A stretch of 64,000 bases of DNA from JAODBJ01 sp963782465 (lineage in GTDB: Bacteria > Actinomycetota > Acidimicrobiia > IMCC26256 > PALSA-610), in NCBI GenBank assembly GCA_963782465.1, contig CAWAJR010000003.1:496001-560000 (forward strand). The letters are read 5' to 3'. This document shows, piece by piece, positions 52,276 through 60,612 of this stretch (position 1 is the stretch's first letter; each line of letters starts with the position of its first letter). Position numbers and translations under genes: made by a program. The notes under the pieces are model-generated. The model ran no database searches. It saw only the letters and a program-made list of their open reading frames with translations, and was not told the origin of the DNA.

Positions 52276-52293
52276 CGCCGCCCCTCGCCGGCT

Positions 52294-52941
52294 TCACACG
52301 AGCGCAGCAATCCCCTGCGCGACGGCACCGGCAACGAACGCGAGCGCGAGGGACAGGTACGCGAGGCGAAGGTGCCGGTACTTCTTCTCGACGAGGTAAC
52401 GACCCTGGTCGTGGATGTCGACGACCTGCGCTTCGTAGAGCAGCGCGTCATCCAGCGAGAGCTCGCCGATGATCTCGACGAAGCGCTCCCGCGGCATCGA
52501 AGCGAAGTGGCCGAAGAAGAGTGGGTTCTCGTGCGGCTCGAAGTCGTGGCGAAGCTCGCCCTTCCGCGGGAACCGGAACTTGGGCACGACGACGGTGATC
52601 GCCGCGACGAGCGCCCCGAGCGCGCCGGCACCCACGGCGCTCAACCCCGGCCGAAGTGACTGCTCGCTCCAACGGGTCGCCACGATCGTCAGCATGAGCG
52701 ACGAGGTCGTGATCACGATGTTGGCCTTGAGATCGGCCTGGCCCGTGTAGGTGACCAGCGTCTGCTGGGCACTGCGGAGCAACTCGTCGACGGAACGGCG
52801 GGGACGAACGCCGGCGAAGGGGTGGGCAACCTCCGAACCGGGGGTGCATTCGTCGTCGGTCTCGGATTCCGTCGTCTCGGTCACGGCGAAGGAGGGTAGA
52901 TGCGCAGCGGCGGCCGCGTTGGGCTCGGCGGCGTGATGCAC
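52294..52941 (-). CDS. Pycsar-effector-like membrane protein (DUF5706/PycTM)
   Basis: Up to 215 residues from GTG 52941; GTG 52884 is an alternative. After an acidic tail come LVTYTGQADLKANIVITTSS, a first membrane pair (SLMLTIVAT, then AGALGALVAAITVVVP), NPLFFGHFASMPRERFVEII, and a KKYRHLRLAYLSLALAFVAG terminal helix. This is the pattern of the transmembrane effector of Pycsar antiphage systems, which depolarises the membrane on sensing cCMP or cUMP. No pyrimidine cyclase gene is adjacent. It lies 38 bp downstream of a STAS gene on the same strand. Confidence 0.7.
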   Translation of the reverse strand: MHHAAEPNAAAAAHLPSFAVTETTESETDDECTPGSEVAHPFAGVRPRRSVDELLRSAQQTLVTYTGQADLKANIVITTSSLMLTIVATRWSEQSLRPGLSAVGAGALGALVAAITVVVPKFRFPRKGELRHDFEPHENPLFFGHFASMPRERFVEIIGELSLDDALLYEAQVVDIHDQGRYLVEKKYRHLRLAYLSLALAFVAGAVAQGIAALV

Positions 52942-52979
52942 CGGCGGGTTTCCTCGCCGTTCACCTCGGCGAGCGACTG

Positions 52980-53300
52980 CTACCGCCGGGACCGCAGCAT
53001 GATCGGCGCCAATCCGGCGACCTCGAGCGCACGCGTCACGGTCGGGTTCGCGCCGGTGAACGCGAGGTGGGTGCCGAGGTTGGTGGCGTTGAAGTGCGCC
53101 CGGACGAGCTCGCGGATCCCGGAGCTGTCGAGGTACTCGACGCCTTCCAGGTCGACCGTCAGCATCGACGTTCCGTGCTCGAACGCGCTACCGAGCGCGG
53201 CGCGCAGTTCCGGTGCCGTCGCCATGTCGACCTCTCCGACCAGGCGCAGCGTGAGGTGGCGGTGATTGCCGGTGACCTCGATCCGGAATGCGCTCGCCAT
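52980..53300 (-). CDS. STAS-domain anti-sigma factor antagonist
   Basis: 106 residues. The STAS fold reads FRIEVTGNHRHLTLRLVGEV, DMATAPELRAAL and the phosphorylatable LDSSGIRELVRAH (Ser near residue 61). GGAGG five bases before the ATG fixes the start. Such proteins bind an anti-sigma kinase when dephosphorylated and release the sigma factor. No kinase or sigma gene is adjacent. It precedes the Pycsar-effector-like gene, and the 217 bp upstream, to 53517, show no further feature. Confidence 0.88.
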   Translation of the reverse strand: MASAFRIEVTGNHRHLTLRLVGEVDMATAPELRAALGSAFEHGTSMLTVDLEGVEYLDSSGIRELVRAHFNATNLGTHLAFTGANPTVTRALEVAGLAPIMLRSRR

Positions 53301-53517
53301 GGCAACCTCCCCCGGGCCGCCCCCCGAATCGTCGACATCGCCCTCACTGTGCCCATCGTGGTCGTCAGGTATGCGCGCGGATGTGACGCGATCGCGGTCG
53401 CCCACCGCACTAGCTTCTCGCGGTCGGCCTTGAGCCGGGCGTGATACCCCACGTCATTCCCGGCTCGGCCGACACTTTCCGAGCGGAGTGCAATCGAGCG
53501 CTGAATAGTGTTCGGTC

Positions 53518-54891
53518 ATGACCGCGTCCCTTCCTGCCCGCCGCGTCGACCGCGGTCGTCTGGCCCGGCTGCTCGCAACCGAACGCGAGCACTACGCCGA
53601 ACGCAACCCCCGATCCCTCGCCGCGAGTTCCCGCGCGTCCAACCTGTTCGGCCACGTGCCGATGACGTGGATGGCGAAGAACGCGGGTGGCTTCCCCCTC
53701 TCGTTCGTGGGCGCGCACGGAGCCCGCGTCACCGATCTCGACGGTCACGAACTGCTCGACTTCTGCCTCGGCGACACGGGAGCGATGGCCGGTCATTCGC
53801 CGGCACCGACCGTCGCGGCTGTCGCCGAGCGCTTCGGCACGGCCGGCGGCGCGACGTTGATGATGCCGACCGACGACGCGGAGATCGTCGGAGCCGAACT
53901 CACCCGGCGATTCGGGTTGGCGCAATGGAGCTTCGCGTTGAGCGCGACCGACGCGAACCGTTGGGCGTTGCGCCTGTGCCGCGCCGCCACCAAGCGGCCT
54001 CGCGTCCTCGTCAACAGTTACTGCTACCACGGCACCGTCGACGAGTCGTTCATCGTCATCGGTGACCGCGGGGCCGAATCACGCGCGGGGAACGTCGGCG
54101 CACCGTTCGACGTGACCGTTACGAGCCGCGTCGCGGAGTTCAACGATCTCGACGGGCTGCGTGAGCAACTGTCGTTCGGCGACGTTGCCGTGGTGTTGAT
54201 GGAACCGGCACTGACCAACATGGGCATCGTGTTGCCCGACGACGGTTACCTCGAAGGGGTGCGCGCGCTGACGCGCGATTCAGGGACGCTGCTGCTCATC
54301 GACGAGACGCATACGTTGTCGGCCGGGCCCGGTGGGTGCACACGCGCGTGGGGCCTGCAACCCGACCTCGTCACCGTCGGGAAGGCGATCGGCGGCGGCA
54401 TCCCCTCCGCCGCGTTCGGCCTGAGCGACGCCTTTGCCGCCCGGCTCCGAGCCCGCGCCGATCTCGATCTCGTCGACACCGGCGGCGTCGGCGGCACGCT
54501 GGCCGGGAACGCGCTCTCGCTCGCCGCGACGCGGGCAACCCTGACCCAAGTGCTGACCGACCGTGCGTTCTCCACGATGATCGAACTGGCGACCCGCTAT
54601 ACCGCGGGCGTCCAGCGCGTGATCGACACGTACGACATGCCGTGGTCGGTCACCCAACTCGGCGCGCGCGCCGAATACCGCTTCGCCCGACCGGCCCCGC
54701 GGACCGGTACCGACTCCTACCGCGCCACCGACACCGACCTCGACGACTTCATGCACGTGTTCCTCGTCAACCGCGGTGTCCTCCTCACGCCGTTCCACAA
54801 CATGGCGTTGATGTGCCCGGCGACGACCGCCGCCGACGTCGACCGTCATCTCGAAGTGTTCGAGGCGGCGGTGAAAGCCCTCACCGGCTGA
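53518..54891 (+). CDS. Class III aminotransferase / glutamate-1-semialdehyde aminomutase-like
   Basis: 457-residue fold-type I PLP enzyme. DLDGHELLDFCLGDTGAMAG is the N-terminal signature, LLLIDETHTLS contains the cofactor-ring Asp, and the Schiff-base Lys is in LVTVGKAIGGGIPSAAFG (near residue 290). The N-terminal 50 residues are longer than in GSA aminomutases. Transamination of an omega-amino or beta-amino acid is as likely as heme-precursor synthesis, since no hem gene is nearby. Confidence 0.87.
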   Translation: MTASLPARRVDRGRLARLLATEREHYAERNPRSLAASSRASNLFGHVPMTWMAKNAGGFPLSFVGAHGARVTDLDGHELLDFCLGDTGAMAGHSPAPTVAAVAERFGTAGGATLMMPTDDAEIVGAELTRRFGLAQWSFALSATDANRWALRLCRAATKRPRVLVNSYCYHGTVDESFIVIGDRGAESRAGNVGAPFDVTVTSRVAEFNDLDGLREQLSFGDVAVVLMEPALTNMGIVLPDDGYLEGVRALTRDSGTLLLIDETHTLSAGPGGCTRAWGLQPDLVTVGKAIGGGIPSAAFGLSDAFAARLRARADLDLVDTGGVGGTLAGNALSLAATRATLTQVLTDRAFSTMIELATRYTAGVQRVIDTYDMPWSVTQLGARAEYRFARPAPRTGTDSYRATDTDLDDFMHVFLVNRGVLLTPFHNMALMCPATTAADVDRHLEVFEAAVKALTG

Positions 54892-54912
54892 CCGTGCGAC
54901 GGCGAACACCGG

Positions 54913-55506
54913 TCACACGTGGTCGAGCACGCCGTCGAGTGGCCTCGGCACGTGGTCGAGGTCGAGCGCGTCGACGAGGAGCCGGGCGTAGCGGATCTTC
55001 CGGCCGCCGCGGCTGCCCATGAACCGGTGCAACTGCTGCTCGATGCTGCGGTCGCGCTGGGCGGGCTGGCGTTGGAGCGTACGGAACGAACCCAACTCGC
55101 CTTCGGCCGCGATCACCCGTTCGACCGTGGCGGCACCGAGCGCCCGGATCAGTTCGTCCTCGAGGTCGGCGTCGCAGACGTAGAACCCGAGCCGTTCCAT
55201 CCCGGCCCGCGTGAGGTCGGTGCCGAGACCGGCTCGCTCGAGGCGGCGGATGAAGCCGGGCACTTCGCCGGCGTCGCAGAGCCCGGCGAGTTGCACGCCG
55301 AGCCCACGCGGGCCGTACGCGTCGAGGAACCGGCCGATCGTGGTCGCGCCGCCGATCGGGACGATCGCGACGCCCTCGGCGCCGAGGTCACGGCCCCGCC
55401 GCGCGGCGAGCGCCGCCACCGCCTGCTGGTCGCTCACCCCCTCGACGAGGACGACCGAGCGCACCGCGTCGTCGAGGCCGCCGGCCCACGTTTCCTGCGT
55501 TCCCAC
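54913..55506 (-). CDS. TOPRIM-domain protein (OLD-like)
   Basis: 197 residues from GTG 55506. The TOPRIM acidic sites are VVLVEGVSDQQAVAALAARR (Glu near residue 20), QLAGLCDAGEV and YVCDADLEDEL, as in the nuclease half of OLD-family proteins, but there is no ATPase domain. Such short TOPRIM proteins are common in actinobacteria; a nuclease or nucleotidyl-hydrolase role is inferred. It is convergent with the aminotransferase gene. It lacks the GajB-type partner of known defence systems. Confidence 0.75.
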   Translation of the reverse strand: MGTQETWAGGLDDAVRSVVLVEGVSDQQAVAALAARRGRDLGAEGVAIVPIGGATTIGRFLDAYGPRGLGVQLAGLCDAGEVPGFIRRLERAGLGTDLTRAGMERLGFYVCDADLEDELIRALGAATVERVIAAEGELGSFRTLQRQPAQRDRSIEQQLHRFMGSRGGRKIRYARLLVDALDLDHVPRPLDGVLDHV

Positions 55507-55588
55507 GAGCTCAGCATCGCAGGGCCGCACGGCGCGACCGGTCGAATTCGGCCACGAGGAGCGAGCCCGGCGCGAACTTGGGTACAAC

Positions 55589-55612
55589 ATGACGGAAGCG
55601 GTAACCCGTCAT
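55589..55612. promoter_or_regulatory. Inverted repeat upstream of the HiPIP-like gene
   Basis: ATGACGG and CCGTCAT, exact complements ten bases apart, 33 bp before the start at 55646. A possible operator. Confidence 0.4.
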
Positions 55613-55645
55613 CGCCCGCCGTTCCACTCACCCGGGTAGGTCTGC

Positions 55646-55894
55646 ATGTCCGATTACGTCATTCCCGAGCCCGAGCCGAAGGAGATCGACGAACGCCTCG
55701 CCATCGAGCTGCGGCACCTGGCCGACAACGCGGTGCTCAAGGGCCGGCCGCAAGGCGATGAGCAGTGCGACAACTGCCGCTACTACCTCGAACCGACAGC
55801 GGAGATCTCGTACTGCTGGCACCCCAAGCTGCGCATCCTCGTGGGCGATCAGTGGTGGTGCCAGTGGTGGGAGAAGGAGCCGGACGCTTCCTGA
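55646..55894 (+). CDS. HiPIP-like small four-cysteine protein
   Basis: 82 residues. The C-terminal half contains QCDNCRYYLEP, then SYCWHP and QWWCQWW: Cys-x2-Cys, Cys, Cys with aromatic residues around each, the layout of high-potential iron-sulfur proteins. Periplasmic HiPIPs carry a Tat signal; this protein has an acidic N-terminus (MSDYVIPEPEPKEIDERLAI) and no signal, so it would be cytoplasmic. A [4Fe-4S] electron carrier is proposed, with structural zinc as the alternative. Confidence 0.6.
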   Translation: MSDYVIPEPEPKEIDERLAIELRHLADNAVLKGRPQGDEQCDNCRYYLEPTAEISYCWHPKLRILVGDQWWCQWWEKEPDAS

Positions 55895-56016
55895 CCGCCG
55901 GCAACACCGACCGATCGACGGGCGGGCCGGGCCGGCGCGGGACGAAGGTCCTCATCGTGCCGCCGGGACGCGCCGGCCCTTCGCCTCTGGCGCCCTCCGC
56001 CCGGAGACATTTCGAT

Positions 56017-56044
56017 CTACCTACACCGATATTGGAGGTAGGTA
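56017..56044 (+). promoter_or_regulatory. Hairpin covering a Shine-Dalgarno sequence
   Basis: TACCTAC (56018-56024) pairs with GTAGGTA (56038-56044), and CTACCT can alternatively pair with AGGTAG. The Shine-Dalgarno GGAGG (56034-56038) and the base before the ATG at 56045 lie in or beside the right arm, so folding would hide the ribosome site. It could equally be a DNA operator. Confidence 0.45.
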
Positions 56045-56383
56045 ATGGCGACTGCTGTGGTCGTTCCGCCGAGCGCGATCGTCGACGAGGCGCCGCCCGC
56101 GGACCCTGAGGCGATCGAGTTCGCCGCTGAGGTGACGCTCGTGCGGGATGCGCTCATCGGTATCGGTGTCGGCATGGTCGTCTGCGCCGGGATCTGGGCG
56201 CTCCTCGTACTGATCGCGATGGCATCGACCGACGCACCGATCGGGCCGGCCGTATGGATGGGCGCGGGCGTCGGGCTCTTCGCCGGCGCGTTCTACGGCG
56301 GCTGGGTCGGCACCATGGTCGGTGCGCGCAAGCTCGAAGTCGCCGAGCACGGAACGTTGCCCACCGTTCCCGATCACGCGTGA
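56045..56383 (+). CDS. Small membrane protein, unknown
   Basis: 112 residues. Two hydrophobic segments (ALIGIGVGMVVCAGIWALLV and MGAGVGLFAGAFYGGWVGTM) are joined by a short loop, after an acidic Ala/Pro-rich N-terminus, so it is a hairpin membrane protein. The start is clear, with GGAGG seven bases upstream, although that site may be sequestered in a hairpin. A tight GCCGC-TGA-GCGGC palindrome follows the stop at about 56391-56405. No family recognised. Confidence 0.65.
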   Translation: MATAVVVPPSAIVDEAPPADPEAIEFAAEVTLVRDALIGIGVGMVVCAGIWALLVLIAMASTDAPIGPAVWMGAGVGLFAGAFYGGWVGTMVGARKLEVAEHGTLPTVPDHA

Positions 56384-56519
56384 CCTCGCGCCGCTGAGCG
56401 GCGTAGCCGACTGGGACACGCGACGCGAGGGATCGGTCGCGGTGACCTCGCCGGGGTCAGACGGCGGCGATCTCGAGGAGCGCGCCGGCCACCGCGGCCG
56501 CGTTCGCCATCACGCCGGT

Positions 56520-56861
56520 TCAGACCGACGGCTCGAGCACCGCGTAGACATCCGATGCCCCGCTATCGGGCACGCGCGGCTGGCGCCAGACCTCGATCGG
56601 GAACGACACGTTGACCAGCGAGCAGTACAGCCAGAGCAGGTGCGCCCATTCCTCGGGGAGAGCGTCGACCGCGAACTGCTCGAGCGACGCGCACGCGGCT
56701 TCGAGCCGAGGCATCGCCGCGTCGTAGAAGGCCTGCATCTCCTCCATGGAACTCGCGAGGCGTTTCTGGTAGCGGGCGCGCTCTCCCGGCAACGCCCAAC
56801 CGGCGAAGGGTTCGAGGTCGCTGAACTCGGCCGGCAGCCGCGGCTTCGACTCGTTGGTCAT
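56520..56861 (-). CDS. Small partner protein of the Rieske oxygenase, unknown
   Basis: 113 residues, mostly helical (LPGERARYQKRLASSMEEMQ, then MPRLEAACASLEQFAVDALP and EEWAHLLWLYCSLVNVSFPI). It starts 11 bp after the oxygenase stop and is probably cotranscribed. The frame continues after the TGA at 56520-56522 with TGVMANAAAVAGALLEIAAV to a second in-frame stop at 56457-56459, an Ala-rich helix that would suit this protein. The TGA may be a sequencing error for TGG, or the gene may end naturally. I do not recognise the family. Confidence 0.65.
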   Translation of the reverse strand: MTNESKPRLPAEFSDLEPFAGWALPGERARYQKRLASSMEEMQAFYDAAMPRLEAACASLEQFAVDALPEEWAHLLWLYCSLVNVSFPIEVWRQPRVPDSGASDVYAVLEPSV

Positions 56862-56872
56862 CGCAGGCCCTT

Positions 56873-58177
56873 TCACGCCGGGACGGTCGACGCCGCGCGG
56901 CGCGTCCCGTTCGTGCGCAACGACGACTGTTCGTATCGCGCGACATAGTCGCGCGCGGTCGTGTGGAGGAGACGAAGCAGGATCTCCTGATCGTTGAGCG
57001 GGAACTGCTGCACCGCGCGCGACTCGAGCATCATCTGCGTCGCTTCGAGCGTGTTGCCGTCTTGCAGCGCGTACTCCTTGAACGTGACGACGGCCAACTC
57101 CTGGGCCAGGCGTTCCCGCGCGTTCTTCGGCGGCGCGAAGTAGCAGGTGCCCTCGAAGATGTGGGTGTTGTAGCTCGTCGGCCAGTAGTGGTAGGTGAGC
57201 ACCCAGTTCGTCTTCCAGATCAGCACCATGAAGTTCGGGAAGAACAGGAACGAGTCCATCCCCCACTGCGGCAACCGCGACGGGTTGACCGCGGGCGCGC
57301 GCGTGCCGCCGAGGTCGGGTGCGTCCCACGGGCCGAAGAGGCCGCTGCGCAACACGCGTTCGATCGGCTTGACCATGCTCGGGTCCTTCGGCGGCGCCAT
57401 GCCACCCCACGACGACACCATCCCGTGCGGGCCGTCGATGTTGTACGCCAGCGCTTCGTAGCCGTACTCAGCGAGCTTGCGCGCTTCCTCGTTGGTCGCC
57501 TGGCGTTGGTGCAACACGGGCGCGTGGTAGAACTCGGTGAAGGCGTCGATGAACAACTTCCAGTTCGCGCCGATCTCCGCGCGGTACTTGTGCACCTGTG
57601 TCATCTCGCCGAACGGGTACCCCTCCAACCCGGCGCCGAGGCCACCCAGGTACTCGCGCACCGGTACCGCGTTGTCGGGGTCGAGGTTGACCCAGATGAA
57701 CCCCTCCCACACTTCGCAGGCGACCGGCGCGAGCCCGTAGTCGGCTTTGTCGAGGTCGAAGAACTCGCTCTCCTGTTGCACGAACGTGCACTCGCCCTGC
57801 AGCGAGTACCGCCACCCGTGGTACTTGCAGGTGAACTGGCGGCACGCACCGGCAGTCTCTTCCTTCGGGTAGTCCTGCCACACGAGTTTGTTGCCGCGAT
57901 GGCGGCAGATGTTGTGGAACGCGCGGAACTCGTCGGCGCCCGAACGCACGATCACGACCGATGTCCGCGCCGCGTCGAGCTCCTTCGTGAAGTAGCTCCC
58001 CACCCGCGGGACCTGCTCCACCCGACCGACGTTCAGCCAGGTCCGGCGGAAGATCGCGTCCCGTTCCAGCTCGTAGTACTCGGGCGAGATCGAATCCTCG
58101 TACGACACCGGCCCGGTACCCAGCTCCGGGTACTGCTCCGTCCAGCTGCCGACGCTCGGCTTCGGGAAATGCGGCAC
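56873..58177 (-). CDS. Rieske non-heme iron oxygenase, alpha subunit
   Basis: 434 residues. The [2Fe-2S] ligands are in NICRHRGNK (CxH, near residue 88) and FTCKYHGWRY (CxxH, near 110). The catalytic domain has FIDAFTEFYHAPVLHQRQ, with the bridging Asp and two His of the mononuclear iron site. GTG 58177 is preferred (AAAGGA seven bases upstream), not the longer in-frame GTG. It hydroxylates an aromatic or alicyclic ring using electrons from a reductase not encoded here. A small helical partner follows. Confidence 0.92.
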   Translation of the reverse strand: MPHFPKPSVGSWTEQYPELGTGPVSYEDSISPEYYELERDAIFRRTWLNVGRVEQVPRVGSYFTKELDAARTSVVIVRSGADEFRAFHNICRHRGNKLVWQDYPKEETAGACRQFTCKYHGWRYSLQGECTFVQQESEFFDLDKADYGLAPVACEVWEGFIWVNLDPDNAVPVREYLGGLGAGLEGYPFGEMTQVHKYRAEIGANWKLFIDAFTEFYHAPVLHQRQATNEEARKLAEYGYEALAYNIDGPHGMVSSWGGMAPPKDPSMVKPIERVLRSGLFGPWDAPDLGGTRAPAVNPSRLPQWGMDSFLFFPNFMVLIWKTNWVLTYHYWPTSYNTHIFEGTCYFAPPKNARERLAQELAVVTFKEYALQDGNTLEATQMMLESRAVQQFPLNDQEILLRLLHTTARDYVARYEQSSLRTNGTRRAASTVPA

Positions 58178-58263
58178 TGGTGTTCCTTTCGCCCCGCGCT
58201 GCGGCACGTCGCTTCGCGAGTGAGGATAACAGAACTACCGCTAGGCGGAAAGCTCGTTCTCAC

Positions 58264-59805
58264 TCACGCCTGCGGGCGCAGATCGCGCTTGAGCACCTTG
58301 CCGGACGGGTTCCGGGGCAGCGCCTCGACGAACACGACATCCCTCGGCACCTTGAAGCGAGCCAGCTGACCGCGGCAGTGCTCGATCAACTCGTCGGCCG
58401 TCGTCGTCGTGCCGGGCCGCCGCGCGACGAAGGCGACCGGCACCTCACCCCATCGGTCGTCGGGCCGGCCGACCACCGCGGCTTCGAGGACGGCGGCGTG
58501 CTCGTACAGGACACGCTCGACTTCGGATCCGGCGATGTTCTCGCCGCCCGACACGATCATGTCCTTGAGCCGGTCGACGATGTAGACGTAACCGTCGGCG
58601 TCCCTGATGCCGATGTCGCCGGTGTGGAACCATCCCGACGCGAACGCGGCGGCGGTCGCGTCGGGGTCACGCCAGTAGCCCTTGAACACCTTGGGCCCGC
58701 GCAGCACGATCTCGCCCGGCTCCCCCGCCGGCTGCGACATCCCGTGATCGTCCCAGATGTCGAGTTCGAGGTAGAGGCAGGGGCGGCCGACGCTGCCGAG
58801 CTTGGTGACAAGGTTGTCGCGATCGAGGAAGGTGTCGCCCGACACGGTCTCGGTGAGACCGTACGCGTCGGCGAACCACGCCGACGGGAACGTCCGCTGC
58901 AGCCGTTCGATGAGCGGGATCGGCATCTTCTCGCCGCCGTTGATGATCAGCCGCACCGACGAGAGGTCACGCCGCTCGACATCGGGCCGCGCCATGATCG
59001 CATTCACCATCGCGGGCGCGAGCCACACCACCGTGACGCGCGAACGCTCGATCTCGTCGACGACATCGGCGGCATCGAATGCGCGGTGGATGATCGTCGT
59101 CGCCCCCGCCGCGATCAGCGTCGTGGTCGTGAGATCGAGCGCGCCGACGTGGTAGAGCGGGCCGCACGCGAGACCGAGATCGGCGCTCGTCATCGAGAAC
59201 TCGACCAGGTGGGCGAGGTTCTTCCAGGCCAGGTTGGCGTGCGTGATCATCACGCCCTTCGGGCGCCCCGTCGTGCCCGAGGTGTACATCAAGCGGTGGA
59301 CGTCGTCGCCCGCGACGGGTACCGGCGGCGGGACCTTCGCGGGTGTACGCAGCTCGGCGAGCGACATCCATCCGGCGGGCGCCGTCGCGGCGACGCACAC
59401 GCGGGCAAGCGGGTGCGGAATACCAGCCGTCGCATCGTCGGCGAGCGGCACCAGCGCGTCGTCGCACACCAGCGCGCGGGCCTCGGAGTGCTCGAGGATG
59501 TAGCGCACCTCCGCCGCCGCGAGCCGCCAGTTGATCGGCATGGCGATCGCGCCGAGGTAGTTCGCGGCGAAGATGGTTTCGAGGAATTCGATGCAGTTGT
59601 ACGAGAGCAACGCGACGACATCACCGGCGCCGACGCCCCGTTCCTGCAGCCCGCCCGCCAGTGCCGCGGCGCGCGAGTGCATCTCGCCGTAGGTCACCGT
59701 CGCATCCCCGTAGCGGGCGAGGGGCCGATCGGGCGCGCGGCTCGCGTGGTGGGCCAGCACCGCGAACCAGTTCATGTCGGCCTGCATGGGCACCGCTTCG
59801 GTCAT
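58264..59805 (-). CDS. Acyl-CoA synthetase
   Basis: 513-residue AMP-forming ligase. The P-loop YTSGTTGRPKGVMITHANLA is near residue 167, adenylate motif ADAYGLTETVSGDTF near 293, TGDIGIRDADGYVYIVDRLK at the hinge, and NPSGKVLKRDLRPQA provides the C-terminal Lys. ATG 59805 has GGAGGG seven bases upstream. It is upstream of, and codirectional with, the Rieske oxygenase gene after 86 bp, and divergent from the frameshifted TetR gene across 119 bp. It could activate the acid substrate of this small degradative cluster. Confidence 0.9.
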   Translation of the reverse strand: MTEAVPMQADMNWFAVLAHHASRAPDRPLARYGDATVTYGEMHSRAAALAGGLQERGVGAGDVVALLSYNCIEFLETIFAANYLGAIAMPINWRLAAAEVRYILEHSEARALVCDDALVPLADDATAGIPHPLARVCVAATAPAGWMSLAELRTPAKVPPPVPVAGDDVHRLMYTSGTTGRPKGVMITHANLAWKNLAHLVEFSMTSADLGLACGPLYHVGALDLTTTTLIAAGATTIIHRAFDAADVVDEIERSRVTVVWLAPAMVNAIMARPDVERRDLSSVRLIINGGEKMPIPLIERLQRTFPSAWFADAYGLTETVSGDTFLDRDNLVTKLGSVGRPCLYLELDIWDDHGMSQPAGEPGEIVLRGPKVFKGYWRDPDATAAAFASGWFHTGDIGIRDADGYVYIVDRLKDMIVSGGENIAGSEVERVLYEHAAVLEAAVVGRPDDRWGEVPVAFVARRPGTTTTADELIEHCRGQLARFKVPRDVVFVEALPRNPSGKVLKRDLRPQA

Positions 59806-59924
59806 CGCGTTCCCTCCTCGAGCGTCCCCGCGCCGGCACGCAGGGAGCGCGAGCCGGTGCCGGAACAGATCTGCGCACCGCAATGCAACCGTCGCCGACC
59901 ACTGCCCGAGTAGCGTCGGCGTTG

Positions 59925-60612
59925 ATGCCGCGTGCCCACGCGAACGACGAGCCCCGTCGAAACCCGAAATGGGAGGCGCGCCGGGAGGCGATCATCGACG
60001 CGTCGGCGCGGGTCTTCGCGCAGCGCGGCTATCACGCGACCGGTCTCACCGAACTGTGCACCGCGAACGGTCTCGGCAAGGGCGCGCTCTACCACTACAT
60101 CAAGTCGAAAGAAGACCTGCTCGCCGCGATCCACGACCGGGTGATGGACGAGGTCATGGCGGGCGCGGATCGCGTCGCGACTGACGGGGGGTTCGCCGCC
60201 CGAGCAGCTGACCCTGCTCGGCGACGAACTGCTCGACGTGATCCACCGCTACCCCGACCACGTGTGGGTCTTCCTCCACGAGTTCCCCGCGCTCACCGGC
60301 GAGCGGGCCGAACAGTTCCGCGTCCGCCGCCGCGAGTACGAGCGACGGGTCGAGGGCGTGCTGCAGGCCGGTATCGAATCCGGCGAGTTTCGCGCCGTCG
60401 ACCCGCGGCTGACCGCGCTCGCCTGGCTCGGGATGCACAACTACACGTACCTGTGGTTGAAGCCGGGCGGCCGCTTCTCCGCGCGCGACGTCGCGAAACC
60501 GTTCGCCGACCTCTTCATGCGCGGCATCGGCAACGACGCTGCTCGTCGCGCCCCGGTGAAACCGAAAGCGGGCGCCAAGGCCCGGCGAACCGGAACTCAC
60601 GGCGCCGAGTAG
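59925..60612 (+). CDS. TetR family transcriptional regulator, frameshifted
   Basis: About 229 residues after repair. The DNA-binding part (REAIIDASARVFAQRGYHAT, then LGKGALYHYIKSKEDLLAAI) ends in DRVATDGG; the ligand domain continues one frame over from SPPEQLTLLGDELLDVIHRY. The break is in a run of six G at 60186-60191, a classic indel site. The C-terminal 16 bases overlap the convergent SDR gene. The TTGTAC palindrome at 62179-62196, upstream of the E1 gene, may be its operator. Confidence 0.8.

Noticed and set aside
54913..55506. TOPRIM protein as part of a Gabija or OLD-type defence system
   Set aside because: It has only the TOPRIM half, no ATPase domain and no helicase neighbour; nearby genes are metabolic.
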